DNA of 64,000 bases from Pantoea brenneri (GTDB lineage: Bacteria > Pseudomonadota > Gammaproteobacteria > Enterobacterales > Enterobacteriaceae). The DNA is taken from assembly GCA_002095305.1 (NCBI GenBank), contig MIEI01000011.1, positions 28,721 to 92,720 on the forward strand, in the 5' to 3' direction. Below the pieces are notes generated by a model. That model ran no database searches and had not been told where the DNA came from. It saw only the letters and a list, made by a program, of their open reading frames with translations. Positions within the stretch are counted from its first letter, which is position 1. Every line of letters begins with the position of its first letter. Made by a program: the position numbers and the translations under genes. Shown here in pieces: positions 48,387 to 57,804 of this stretch.

Positions 48387-49139
48387 ATGACCACACTCGA
48401 AAACGCCGCCGCGGTACTCAGATTGTTCCAGCATAAAGGCGTGACGCAGGGCCATGTCGGCCTGACGTTTAGCGAGGTGGTTGAGGCATTAACGCTGCCA
48501 AAGAGCACCGTTTCGCGTCTGCTTGCGACGATGGAGAGTCAGGGATTGCTGGAGCGGGATGCCGAAACGCGCGGCTATCACATTGGTCGCGTACTGCTGG
48601 CCGTCGCCGGGCATTATCTCTCGGCACCGCTGGTCGATAGCGTTTCCGCCGCGATGATCAGACTGGCTGAAAGCACCGGCTGCATGGGATACGTCTCTAA
48701 GCTGGCCGGACGCGAAATATTAGTTATGCGTATGTATCACGGTCGCCATTTTACCCAGATGGTGACACCGCCAGGCAGCCGGATGCCCGCTGCCGCAACC
48801 TCTACCGGCCGGGCGCTGTTAGCCCAGTTGAGCGATGAAGAGGTACAGGCGCGCTACCGTGATGACTGGCAGGTCGTTTCAGCTAATTCGCCGCAAACGC
48901 CCGACGCGCTGTGTGCCAGACTGGCTGAAGTGCGTCAGCACGGCTGGTCACTGGCACGCAATGAAACCTTGCCTGGCATCAGTTCGCTGTCAGTCATCGT
49001 GCACAACAAACATCATGGCGAAACGGTAGCGCTCTGCCTGTCGTTTCTGTCGCAGGAGACTGAACCGGGCTACCCGCCAGCACTGCTTGACGCCTTACGC
49101 GCAACCGCCGCACAGATGGCTGAGAAATTTGGCGCGTAA
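48387..49139 (+). CDS. IclR-family transcriptional regulator
   Basis: 250 aa from MTTLENAAAVLRLF. N-terminal winged helix (LTFSEVVEALTLPKSTVSRL) and C-terminal IclR effector domain (from about residue 85; GRALLAQLSDEEV, LARNETLPGISSLSV). The start by family alignment; upstream codons in the same frame overlap the likely operator. It precedes an OPT transporter operon and probably regulates it. The whole block is inserted between yaiA and aroM. Confidence 0.9.
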   Translation: MTTLENAAAVLRLFQHKGVTQGHVGLTFSEVVEALTLPKSTVSRLLATMESQGLLERDAETRGYHIGRVLLAVAGHYLSAPLVDSVSAAMIRLAESTGCMGYVSKLAGREILVMRMYHGRHFTQMVTPPGSRMPAAATSTGRALLAQLSDEEVQARYRDDWQVVSANSPQTPDALCARLAEVRQHGWSLARNETLPGISSLSVIVHNKHHGETVALCLSFLSQETEPGYPPALLDALRATAAQMAEKFGA

Positions 49140-49188
49140 CGTCACAACGATTTTATCGGCGTAATATTTCGCCACACCAGGGAAAAAC

Positions 49189-49212
49189 AAAGGCCTTCGG
49201 GCCTTTTTCTTT
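49189..49212 (+). terminator. Terminator of the IclR gene
   Basis: 7-bp stem AAAGGCC/GGCCTTT with a TTCG loop and T tail. Confidence 0.88.
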
Positions 49213-49415
49213 TAATCTGACCGCCACTCTTTACGCAGCGCTTCGGTTGTCTGTGCGGGCCTCCCCACGTCTCAGGTGCGTCGCCGGGACGGTACGCACA
49301 CGCGTCCTGCTGCCGCAACGATCAGCGTGTCAGATCAGTGAAATATAAAAACGACGTAAGCCAGCGGGCTGGCAAAACGTTATTTCATTTCGTCTGGGAA
49401 GGGAGAGGGGAATAG

Positions 49416-50975
49416 ATGGAACGGGTAAATCCGATTAAGCACGTTGGCGTTGCGCTGGTTTTAATTTTTCTGTCGATTGCGGGTGCCATTATTGGTATTC
49501 AGTTAATCACCACCATTGGGGTGACGCCCAATACCTCAATTATCGGCGCGCTGTTTGCGATGTTACTGGCGCGCATTCCACTGCAGGCATTTCGCCGCTA
49601 TCGCTCAATAGAGATTCAGAACCTGGCGCAGACCGCCATCTCCTCGGCTACTTTCGGTGCTGCTAACAGCTTACTGATGCCAATTGCCGTCCCGTGGGCG
49701 CTGGGCGAGCCACAGCTGGTGCTGCCGCTGTTCTGTGGCGTCAGTGCCGCCATGCTGCTGGATGCCTGGCTGCTCTATCGGCTGTTTGATACCCGCGTCT
49801 TCCCGGCCAGCAACGCCTGGCCGCCGGGCGTCGCGGCCGCAGAAGCGATTAAGGCGGGCGATAGAGGCGGACGTCAGGCCTGGCTGCTGGTGATGGGCAT
49901 TGTGGGCGGCATCGTCGGCGCGATGCTGAAGATTCCAATGTCCGCCTTTGGTACCGCGTTTATCGGCAACATCTGGGCGCTGTCGATGCTGGGCATTGGC
50001 TTCCTGCTGCGCGCCTATGCCCAGCCGGTGGCCGGCATTGATATTAACGCGCTCTATATTCCTCATGGCGTTATGGTCGGGGCCGGACTGGTGGCGCTGA
50101 TTCAGGTGGTAATGGTGATCCGCAGCCGCAAAAATGACGCGCTGGTGGTCAGCCGTAACGGCAATGAAGTGCAGCGGGCGCTGGGACTGGGCAGTGCGGG
50201 CTATATCATTATTTCAGCGCTGCTGGCGCTGGCCGGCGGTTTGTGGAGTGAAATGGGGCTGGCCATGCTGCTGCTGTTTATTCTCTACGCCGCCTTTGCC
50301 GCCTTCGTTCACGAACTGATTGTCGGTATTGCCGCCATGCACTCTGGCTGGTTTCCGGCGTTTGCGGTGGCGCTGATCACCCTGATTATCGGTATTCTGA
50401 TCGGCTTCCCGCCGCTGGCGCTTTGCCTGCTGTGCGGCTTTACCGCCGCGACCGGGCCAGCCTTTGCCGATATGGGTTACGACCTCAAGGCGGGCTTTAT
50501 CCTGCGCGGTAACGGCGCGGATATGCAGCAGGAGCTGTGGGGCCGTCGTATTCAGCTGATCGCCGCAATGATCGCCTTTGTGGTCTCGATTCCGTTGGTC
50601 TGGTATGCCCACACGCTGTTCTTCACCGATAACCTGCTGCCGCCGGTCGCGCGGGTCTATGCCAAAACCATTCAGGCTGGCGCAGAGCCAGGCATCGCCG
50701 GCAACCTGCTGATCTGGGCCATCCCAGGCGCGATTATTCAGCTGATTGGTGGACCAAAACGCCAGCTGGGCGTGCTGTTAGCCACCGGTTTATTGATCAA
50801 CAACGCCATGGCCGGTTGGGCGGTGGTGGTGGGTATTGCGCTGCGTATCGTGATCATTCGTGTCTGGGGTGAGCGCGGCCGATCGCCGATGGAAGTGATG
50901 GCGGCAGGCTTTATTGCTGGCGATGCCCTGTACAGCTTCTTTAATTCGTTGTTTGCCAGCAGCAGTAAGAAATAG
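49416..50975 (+). CDS. OPT-family oligopeptide/metal-chelate transporter
   Basis: 519 aa, about 14 TM segments, resembling the OPT/YSL family: INALYIPHGVMVGAGLVAL, AFADMGYDLKAGFILRG, GGPKRQLGVLLATGLLINNA. Probably a proton-coupled importer of small peptides or amino-acid derivatives. GGAGAGGGG site before ATG. First gene of a three-gene operon with a DUF1177 gene (13-nt gap) and aroM. Confidence 0.85.
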   Translation: MERVNPIKHVGVALVLIFLSIAGAIIGIQLITTIGVTPNTSIIGALFAMLLARIPLQAFRRYRSIEIQNLAQTAISSATFGAANSLLMPIAVPWALGEPQLVLPLFCGVSAAMLLDAWLLYRLFDTRVFPASNAWPPGVAAAEAIKAGDRGGRQAWLLVMGIVGGIVGAMLKIPMSAFGTAFIGNIWALSMLGIGFLLRAYAQPVAGIDINALYIPHGVMVGAGLVALIQVVMVIRSRKNDALVVSRNGNEVQRALGLGSAGYIIISALLALAGGLWSEMGLAMLLLFILYAAFAAFVHELIVGIAAMHSGWFPAFAVALITLIIGILIGFPPLALCLLCGFTAATGPAFADMGYDLKAGFILRGNGADMQQELWGRRIQLIAAMIAFVVSIPLVWYAHTLFFTDNLLPPVARVYAKTIQAGAEPGIAGNLLIWAIPGAIIQLIGGPKRQLGVLLATGLLINNAMAGWAVVVGIALRIVIIRVWGERGRSPMEVMAAGFIAGDALYSFFNSLFASSSKK

Positions 50976-50988
50976 CTAAGGATTAACC

Positions 50989-51921
50989 ATGAGTTTACAG
51001 CAGACCTTACAGGTTTTTGAGTTACTGGATAGTGCTCTGATTGATGGGCAGCAGGTGGTGGATCTGTTCGCCGCGTATCCGCAGGTGGAAGCCAGTTTTA
51101 CCCGGGTTACCGGCCCTAAAGGCCGTACCGATTTTATCCGCATCGATATTCCCGGCACCCAGGGCAAAGCCAGCGGCGGCACTGCACCGACGCTGGGCAT
51201 TATCGGGCGTCTTGGCGGTATTGGCGCGCGTCCAGGCCGTATCGGCATGGTGTCAGATGCGGACGGTGCCGTGGCGGCGATCGCCAGTGCGCTGAAGCTG
51301 GCCCAGATGCAGCTCAAAGGCGATCGCCTGAGCGGAGATGTGATTGTCACCACCCACATCTGCCCGGATGCACCAACCCGTCCGCATCAGCCGGTCGACT
51401 TTATGGATTCGCCAATTGACGATGTCACCATGAATGATAATGAGGTGATGGCGGGAGTGGATGCGATTCTGTCAATCGACACCACCAAAGGTAACCGTAT
51501 CATCAACCACAAGGGCTTTGCGCTGTCGCCCACGGTGAAAGAGGGTTACATCCTGCGGGTGTCTGAGGATCTGCTGCGCATCATGGAGATGACTACCGGT
51601 CGTCCGGCCGTCACCTTTCCGATTACCACTCAGGACATCACCCCCTACGGCAACGGCATCTACCATCTGAACAGCATTCTGCAACCGTCGACCGCCACCG
51701 ATGTGCCGGTGGTCGGGGTCGCGATCACTGCGGAATCGGTGGTGCCGGGCTGCGGTACCGGAGCCAGTCATGAGGTGGATATCGCCGCCGCGGCAAAATT
51801 TGCGGTTGAAGTGGCGAAAGAGTTTGGTCGCGAGACCTGCCACTTTTATGACGCTGAAGAGTATGCGCGGCTGCTGGCGCTGTACGGCAGCCTGGGGCAC
51901 TTGCGCCAGCGGAATCACTGA
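50989..51921 (+). CDS. DUF1177 protein
   Basis: 310 aa. DUF1177 family, no established reaction. Conserved, enzyme-like motifs: GRLGGIGARPGRIGMVSDAD, VTTHICPDAPTRPHQP, VDAILSIDTTKGNRI, FPITTQDITPYGNGIYHLN and VPGCGTGASHEVDIA, with several His/Asp that could bind metal. Cytoplasmic. Tight spacing to both neighbours implies a shared pathway with the OPT importer and AroM. Confidence 0.88.
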   Translation: MSLQQTLQVFELLDSALIDGQQVVDLFAAYPQVEASFTRVTGPKGRTDFIRIDIPGTQGKASGGTAPTLGIIGRLGGIGARPGRIGMVSDADGAVAAIASALKLAQMQLKGDRLSGDVIVTTHICPDAPTRPHQPVDFMDSPIDDVTMNDNEVMAGVDAILSIDTTKGNRIINHKGFALSPTVKEGYILRVSEDLLRIMEMTTGRPAVTFPITTQDITPYGNGIYHLNSILQPSTATDVPVVGVAITAESVVPGCGTGASHEVDIAAAAKFAVEVAKEFGRETCHFYDAEEYARLLALYGSLGHLRQRNH

Positions 51922-51922
51922 T

Positions 51923-52600
51923 ATGGCTAAATCTCTGGTCACCCTGACTATCGGTCAGTCACCGCGCAGCGATATTCTGCCACTGCTGCGCCAGCATCTG
52001 CCGGACGCCGTTACCGACCATGCTGGTTTGCTGGATGGATTAAGCGCGGCCGACATCGCGGTGCAGTATGCTCCGGCGGCGGGTGAGGCGGTCCTGGTTT
52101 CCCGGCTGCAGAGCGGTGAGCAGGTACGGCTGGCGGCACCAAAGGTGGAGCAGGGATTACAGCGCAAAATCAGCGCGCTGGAGCAGGCCGGTTACGACAT
52201 CATTCTGCTGCTGTGTACCGGCGAGTTCGGTACTTTAAGTACCCGGCGCGCACTGCTGCTGGAGCCGGATCGTATTATCCCTCCGCTGATCCGCGCACTG
52301 GTGCAGCAGCAACGGGTGGGCATCGTGGTGCCGGTAGAGGAGCAGATCGTTGAACAGGCCGGTAAATGGCGGCAGTTACCATCGCCGCCCTGTTTCGCCG
52401 TCGCCAGCCCTTATCTGGCTGATGAGCAGACGTTCGCAGCAGCAGCCCGCACCTTGCAGGCTGCTGATGTCGGGCTGGTGGTGCTGGACTGTATTGGCTA
52501 TCACCAGCAGCATCGGGCCGCGTTGCAGTCGCGGCTTGGCGTACCGGTACTGCTCTCTAACCAGCTGGTGGCCAGACTGGCGGCGGAACTGCTGGGCTGA
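51923..52600 (+). CDS. aroM: AroM protein
   Basis: 225 aa, like E. coli AroM: TLTIGQSPRSDILPLL, IILLLCTGEFGTLSTR, PVEEQIVEQAGKWRQL, VVLDCIGYHQQHRAAL, VPVLLSNQLVARLAAELL. Its overall motif pattern recalls the Asp/Glu racemase superfamily, with Cys in LLCTGEF and LDCIGYH. In E. coli it follows aroL-yaiA directly; here it is the last gene of the OPT-DUF1177 operon, starting 1 nt after the preceding stop. Confidence 0.92.
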   Translation: MAKSLVTLTIGQSPRSDILPLLRQHLPDAVTDHAGLLDGLSAADIAVQYAPAAGEAVLVSRLQSGEQVRLAAPKVEQGLQRKISALEQAGYDIILLLCTGEFGTLSTRRALLLEPDRIIPPLIRALVQQQRVGIVVPVEEQIVEQAGKWRQLPSPPCFAVASPYLADEQTFAAAARTLQAADVGLVVLDCIGYHQQHRAALQSRLGVPVLLSNQLVARLAAELLG

Positions 52601-52694
52601 CGTGAGAGATCACAAACGACCATCATTTCGCGTGACAGATCAGCGAGTTCCCTTCTACACTGCCAGACACCTTAATGTGCTGTGAGGAAGTATT

Positions 52695-52985
52695 ATGCTC
52701 AACATTAGTGAGTATTTTGACGGAAAAGTTAAATCCATTGGTTTTGACAGTGCGAGCACCGGCCGTGCCAGCGTGGGCGTGATGGCTGAAGGCGAATATA
52801 CCTTTGGTACCGCTCAGCCGGAAGAGATGACCGTGGTAAGCGGGTCGCTGAAGGTGCTGCTGCCGGGTGAAACCGAGTGGCAATGGTTTGAAGCGGGTTC
52901 GGTGTTCAACGTGCCGGGCCACAGCGAATTTCATTTGCAGGTTGGCGAACCCAGTTCCTATCTCTGTCGCTACCTGAAAGGATAA
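52695..52985 (+). CDS. ppnP: Pyrimidine/purine nucleoside phosphorylase PpnP (YaiE)
   Basis: 96-aa cupin. Phosphorolysis of several nucleosides. Start [51 protein letters not shown]: family-typical. Preceded by GAGGAAG; synteny aroM-yaiE-rdgC retained. Confidence 0.96.
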   Translation: MLNISEYFDGKVKSIGFDSASTGRASVGVMAEGEYTFGTAQPEEMTVVSGSLKVLLPGETEWQWFEAGSVFNVPGHSEFHLQVGEPSSYLCRYLKG

Positions 52986-52987
52986 AA

Positions 52988-53015
52988 AAATGGCCGCAAT
53001 GCGGCCATTTTCTTT
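52988..53015. terminator. Bidirectional terminator between ppnP and rdgC
   Basis: 10-bp stem AAATGGCCGC / GCGGCCATTT with loop AAT, A-run on one side and T-run on the other, between convergent genes. Confidence 0.9.
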
Positions 53016-53030
53016 CAGGGCAGCACCGGC

Positions 53031-53941
53031 TTAACGCTGGGCTTCGCCGCCTAATGCTTCCACCAGGTTGCTGGTCAGCGCAGCCAGTTCGCTGGTCATC
53101 AGAATAAAGTCGGCGTCAAAACGCTGAGCAAAATCTTCACGATCAATATCGTCATTCTGGTCACGCAGCGTGTCGCTGAACTTCAGGCGTTTGACTGAAC
53201 CGTCGTCGGCCAGCATAAACTGAATGCGCTCCTGCCAGTCCAGCGCCAGTTTGGTCACCAGCTTGCCCGCTTCGATGTGATTAGCGATCTCATCGCACAC
53301 CAGATCCTGCTTCTTGCAGCGGATCACGCCGCCATCCTCCAGAATTGCTTTCAGCTCCGCCTCATCCATCAGGCGAAACCGGCCGGCACGTCGCCGGAGC
53401 GTACCCATTCGGTCAGGGTCAGTTCAATCGGGCTTTCCAGCGTCAGCGGCACCACCGGCAGTGAGCCGAGGCTTTTGCGCAGCAGCGCCAGAGTATCTTC
53501 CGCTTTTTTGGCACTGGCGCAGTCAACCATAATCAGGTTGTTCACCGTGTCGATCCACAGGTAAGTCTGGCTGAAGCGGCTGAAGGCACGCGGCAGCAGG
53601 CTGTGCAGTACTTCATCTTTCAGCGAATCTTTTTCGGTCTTCTTCAGCTTGCGGCTCTGCTCCGCTTCCAGCTTGTCGATTTTCGCTTCCAGCGCCTGTT
53701 TCACTACCGGAGACGGCAGGATTTTCTCTTCTTTACGGGCGCAGATGACAATCTGGCCGTTGTTTTCATGCGTCAGTGCATCGCTGCGGTTGCCCATCGG
53801 CGGTACCCAGCCGGTTTTGCTCATATCCTGACTGCCACACGGCGAAAAAGTGAAGGCGTCGAGCTGTTTTTCCATCTCGTCTGCGGACAACGGAATGTCA
53901 CGATTCAGACGATAAACCATCATATTTTTAAACCACAACAT
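53031..53941 (-). pseudogene. rdgC: Recombination-associated protein RdgC, one frameshift
   Basis: RdgC is a ring-forming DNA-binding protein that inhibits RecA loading; E. coli length 303. Reading from 53941, [18 protein letters not shown] through [17 protein letters not shown] is in one frame. The rest, [19 protein letters not shown] to GGEAQR, is in another. One missing base between 53374 and 53375 (F-R-L-M expected) restores a 303-aa protein. Probably a sequencing error; if real, RecA control would be altered. Confidence 0.93.
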
Positions 53942-54087
53942 CGGGATTCCTTACCGTGGCGCGATCGGGCGCACAAGTCTAACAGAGTCAGCGCGCATGA
54001 TAGCGAAACATCGGAGTGGTTTCATTGCCTTTCCGGCTGGCGCCTTCTACTGTATCTTCCACCTGAACGAATAATGAGGAATAAACC

Positions 54088-54999
54088 GTGCGCATAGGCA
54101 TTGATTTGGGTGGCACCAAGACAGAAGTGATTGCGTTATCGAACGCCGGACAGGAGCTGTTTCGTCACCGGGTCAACACCCCGCGTGATGACTATCAGGC
54201 AACGGTACAGGCGATTGTCGATCTGGTCCGCCTGGCGGAGCAGAAAACCGGGCAGACCGGCACCGTCGGCCTCGGTATTCCCGGCACGATTTCGCCCTAC
54301 AGCAAGCGGGTAAAAAACGCCAACTCCACCTGGCTCAACGGCCAGCCGCTGGATAAAGATCTGGCGCAGGCGCTGAATCGTGACGTGCGCATCGCCAACG
54401 ACGCGAATTGTCTCGCCGTTTCTGAGGCGGTCGACGGGGCAGGTGCCGGTCAGCCGCTGGTGTTTGCGGTGATTATTGGCACCGGCTCGGGTGCCGGGGT
54501 GGCGATCAATGGTCAGTCACGCATCGGCGGTAACGGCAATGCCGGCGAGTGGGGCCACAATCCACTGCCGTGGATGGATGAGGATGAGCTACGTTATCGG
54601 CAGGAAGTGCTCTGTTATTGTGGGCAGCAGGGCTGCATTGAAACCTTCGTCTCGGGTACCGGTTTCGCTATTGATTATCAGCGGCTGAGCGGGGTGTCAC
54701 GTAAAGGCGCGGAGATCGTATCGCTGCTGGCGCAGCAGGATCCGATCGCCGAACTGGCGATGAGCCGTTACGAACTGCGGCTGGCAAAATCGCTGGCACA
54801 GGTGGTGAATCTGATCGATCCGGACGTGATCGTGCTGGGCGGTGGGATGAGCAATGTCGATCGTCTCTATCAGACCGTGCCGACGCTGATGAAAAAATGG
54901 GTATTTGGCGGCGAATGCGAAACGCCGGTGCTGAAGGCTCACCATGGCGATTCCAGCGGCGTGCGTGGAGCGGCCTGGCTCTGGCCGCTCAACGACTGA
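54088..54999 (+). CDS. mak: Fructokinase Mak (ROK family)
   Basis: 303 aa. Phosphorylates fructose (and mannose weakly) from ATP. ROK features: [32 protein letters not shown], a Zn cluster [10 protein letters not shown] and [16 protein letters not shown] start after TGAGGA. Position after rdgC as in E. coli. Confidence 0.96.
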   Translation: MRIGIDLGGTKTEVIALSNAGQELFRHRVNTPRDDYQATVQAIVDLVRLAEQKTGQTGTVGLGIPGTISPYSKRVKNANSTWLNGQPLDKDLAQALNRDVRIANDANCLAVSEAVDGAGAGQPLVFAVIIGTGSGAGVAINGQSRIGGNGNAGEWGHNPLPWMDEDELRYRQEVLCYCGQQGCIETFVSGTGFAIDYQRLSGVSRKGAEIVSLLAQQDPIAELAMSRYELRLAKSLAQVVNLIDPDVIVLGGGMSNVDRLYQTVPTLMKKWVFGGECETPVLKAHHGDSSGVRGAAWLWPLND

Positions 55000-55027
55000 T
55001 CAGCACCGAATAGCAGGGCGCGCCCTG

Positions 55028-56392
55028 CTATTCACCCACCAGCATGCTGTCCTGTGGCGCCCGATCGCGCTGGGCTTTGGTCGCAAGGAAGTAGAGATAG
55101 CCCACCAGCATAAAGGCGAAGAACAGCGCGCCAATGATCGGGTTAAACCACAGCATCGCCAGCAGACAGACCACCGATAACAGCAGGGCGATGCCCGGCA
55201 CTATCGGGTAGCCTGGTGCACGGAAACTGCGAGCCAGCTGCGGCGCACTGCGGCGCAGCCGGAACAGGCTCAGCATACTCATGATATACATCACAATCGC
55301 CCCAAACACCGCCATGGTGATCATCGCTGCCGTCAGCGTCATTCCCTGCAAATTAATAATGCCATCGCTGTAAATCGCTGCGATCCCCAGTACGCCGCCG
55401 GTAATGATGGCGCGGTGCGGGGTCCGGAAGCGTGACAGTTTCGCCAGCCCGGGCGGCAGATAACCAGCGCGTGCCAGCGCAAAGAACTGACGTGAATAGC
55501 CGAGAATGATGCCGTGGAAGCTGGCTACCAGCCCAAACAGGCCGATCCACACCAGCATGTGCATCCAGTTAGAGTGTTCGCCGACAATCATTTTCATCGC
55601 CTGCGGCAGCGGATCGTTAATGTCTGACAGCTTGCGCCAGTCGCCCGCGCCGCCTGCCATCAGCATCACGCCGATCGCCAGCACCACCAGCGTCAGAATG
55701 CCGCTGATGTAGGCGCGAGGAATGGTGCGGGTCGGATCCTTTGCCTCTTCCGCCGCCATCGCAGCTCCCTCAATGGCAAGGAAAAACCAGATGGCGAACG
55801 GAATAGCGGCAAAAATACCGGAAAAGGCGGGCATGCCGAAGCTGTCGCTGCCGGCCCAGCCGTGCGCGGCAAAGTTGGCCAGGCTGAAACCCGGTGACAC
55901 CACGCCCATAAACACCAGCAGCTCAATCACCGCCAGAACCGTGACCACCAGTTCGAACATCGCCGCCAGTTTCACGCCAAGAATGTTGAGCGTCATAAAC
56001 AGCAGGTAAGCGCCGACCGCGGCGGTTTTCGGGTTAAGCGCCGGATACTGCACGTTGAGGTAGGCTCCAATTGCCATCGCAATCGCCGGCGGCGCAAAGA
56101 CGAACTCAATCAGCGTGGCCAGACCGGCAATCAGCCCGCCGGTTTCACCAAAAGCGCGGCGGCTGTAGGCAAACGGCCCTCCGGCATGTGGAATCGCGGT
56201 GGTCAGCTCGGTGAAGCTGAAAATAAAGCAGGTGTAGAGCGTGGCAATCAACGCGGTGGTGACCAGAAAGCCCAGCGTGCCCGCCACCGCCCAGCCGTAA
56301 CTCCAGCCAAAGTATTCACCTGAGATAACCAGGCCTACCGCGATCCCCCACAGATGCAGGGTGCCCAGAGTGGGCTTGAGTCTGTTTGTCAT
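55028..56392 (-). CDS. Ethanolamine-type amino acid permease (APC superfamily)
   Basis: 454 aa, 12 TM. Start MTNRLKPTLGTLHLWGIAVG, GEYFGWSYGW, ELTTAIPHAGGPFAYSRRAF and EFVFAPPAIAMAIGAYLNVQ match the ethanolamine permease (EAT) family closely. It is divergent from a kinase gene over a 258-nt gap with GGTCAA repeats. Ethanolamine or a related amine is the likely substrate. Confidence 0.88.
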   Translation of the reverse strand: MTNRLKPTLGTLHLWGIAVGLVISGEYFGWSYGWAVAGTLGFLVTTALIATLYTCFIFSFTELTTAIPHAGGPFAYSRRAFGETGGLIAGLATLIEFVFAPPAIAMAIGAYLNVQYPALNPKTAAVGAYLLFMTLNILGVKLAAMFELVVTVLAVIELLVFMGVVSPGFSLANFAAHGWAGSDSFGMPAFSGIFAAIPFAIWFFLAIEGAAMAAEEAKDPTRTIPRAYISGILTLVVLAIGVMLMAGGAGDWRKLSDINDPLPQAMKMIVGEHSNWMHMLVWIGLFGLVASFHGIILGYSRQFFALARAGYLPPGLAKLSRFRTPHRAIITGGVLGIAAIYSDGIINLQGMTLTAAMITMAVFGAIVMYIMSMLSLFRLRRSAPQLARSFRAPGYPIVPGIALLLSVVCLLAMLWFNPIIGALFFAFMLVGYLYFLATKAQRDRAPQDSMLVGE

Positions 56393-56506
56393 ACTGTTAT
56401 CCCCGTCGTTGTTGGTGCAGCGCGGCAGTGATACCGCACATCATGGTTTACGCTACAGTGAAGGGATAATGCCGTTGCCTTGCGGGCCGCGACTTGACGT
56501 CGGCGC

Positions 56507-56592
56507 GGTCAATGCTGTCCTCCACGGTCAACTCACAGGCAACAACCGGGCCAGATGCACGCTGCGGTCAACTTTGACTGCTCTGCGGTCAA
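56507..56592 (+). promoter_or_regulatory. Four phased GGTCAA direct repeats in the divergent promoter
   Basis: GGTCAA at 56507, 56526, 56566 and 56587, each preceded by C and mostly GC; the spacings of 19, 40 and 21 bp are near multiples of two helical turns. They probably bind the AraC-type regulator encoded at 57805 and control both permease and kinase. Confidence 0.6.
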
Positions 56593-56650
56593 GCAGCACA
56601 GGTTCTGGCAACGCATGCTGAGGTGACGCAAGTGACCAGGAGCCGGACTG

Positions 56651-57655
56651 ATGAGCGCTAAACAATATGACAACCTGACTGATTCCCAACTCACCGCACT
56701 GGCGCAGCAGGCGCTGGGCCATTATCCCGCCGCGCTGCAGGGCACGCTGCGCCTGCTCTGTCGCTCAGAAAATGCCACCTTCCTGCTCCAGGCGGGCGGC
56801 AGACGCTATGCGCTGCGGCTGCATCGCGGCGACTACCATCAAAAAGCGGATATTCTCAGCGAACTGCTGTGGCTGGATGCGCTGCGTGAAACCGGCATTG
56901 TGGTGCCGCAGGCGGTAGCCGATAGCCAGGGCGAGCGCGTGCTGACGCTGCGTTTGCCCGACGGCGGCGAGCGTTATGTGGTGCTGTTCCACTGGATTGA
57001 CGGCGAGATGCCGACCACCGAGGTGGACCCGCGTGCCTTTCAGCAGCTGGGGCAGATTACGGCCCGGCTGCATCAGCACAGCAAACAGTGGCAGCCGCCG
57101 GCAGGCTTCCAGCGCATCATCTGGGATCACCACACCATGACCAGCGCGCAGAGTCACTGGGGACGCTGGCAGGATGCGCCGCATCTGCATCCAGCCGATC
57201 ACGCGATCGTCGAACAGGCGATCGCTCAGGCGGGCGAGGCGCTGGCGCAGTTTGGTAAAGGATCGGATCGTTATGGCCTGATCCACGCCGATCTGCGGCT
57301 GACCAATCTGCTGCTGCACAACGGCGAAACCCGGGTGATCGACTTTGATGACTGCGGGATGGGCTGGTATCTGCACGATCTGGCGGCCGCGATCAGTTTT
57401 GTTGAGCATCATCCGCGCGCGGCAGAATGGATCGATCACTGGATCCGCGGTTACGAGCAGGTCTCGCACATCAGCGATCGGGAGATGGCGCTGCTGCCGA
57501 CGCTGCTGATCCAGCGCCGGATCCAGCTCACCGCCTGGGTAGGATCGCACGCTGAAACCGAGATGGCGCAGAGCCTGGGCACCGAATGGGCCAGCCACTC
57601 GGTACGTCTCTGTCGTCGTTATCTGGAGAGCGAGCAGTTGCCGGTGGGTGCCTGA
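56651..57655 (+). CDS. APH-family small-molecule kinase
   Basis: 334 aa of the aminoglycoside-phosphotransferase/choline-kinase fold: LIHADLRLTNLLLHNG (catalytic loop) and VIDFDDCGMGWYLHDLA (Mg-binding DFDD). Similar kinases accompany ethanolamine-type permeases and act on amino alcohols or hydroxylysine; the usual partner phospho-lyase aminotransferase is not here. Start is preceded by GGAGCC. AraC gene follows. Confidence 0.83.
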   Translation: MSAKQYDNLTDSQLTALAQQALGHYPAALQGTLRLLCRSENATFLLQAGGRRYALRLHRGDYHQKADILSELLWLDALRETGIVVPQAVADSQGERVLTLRLPDGGERYVVLFHWIDGEMPTTEVDPRAFQQLGQITARLHQHSKQWQPPAGFQRIIWDHHTMTSAQSHWGRWQDAPHLHPADHAIVEQAIAQAGEALAQFGKGSDRYGLIHADLRLTNLLLHNGETRVIDFDDCGMGWYLHDLAAAISFVEHHPRAAEWIDHWIRGYEQVSHISDREMALLPTLLIQRRIQLTAWVGSHAETEMAQSLGTEWASHSVRLCRRYLESEQLPVGA

Positions 57656-57804
57656 TGCACCAGAGGCGGGCGTCAGTGCGCTGCCGCAGTGCTGCCTGCC
57701 CGATGCCGGCTGGCTAACTGGCTGAAACCCGGAACAATTAAGCTGGTACGGAATTTGCTCAGTCTGACAGTGGGTGATCCCCCTGAATTCTGACTGAGGC
57801 GACC

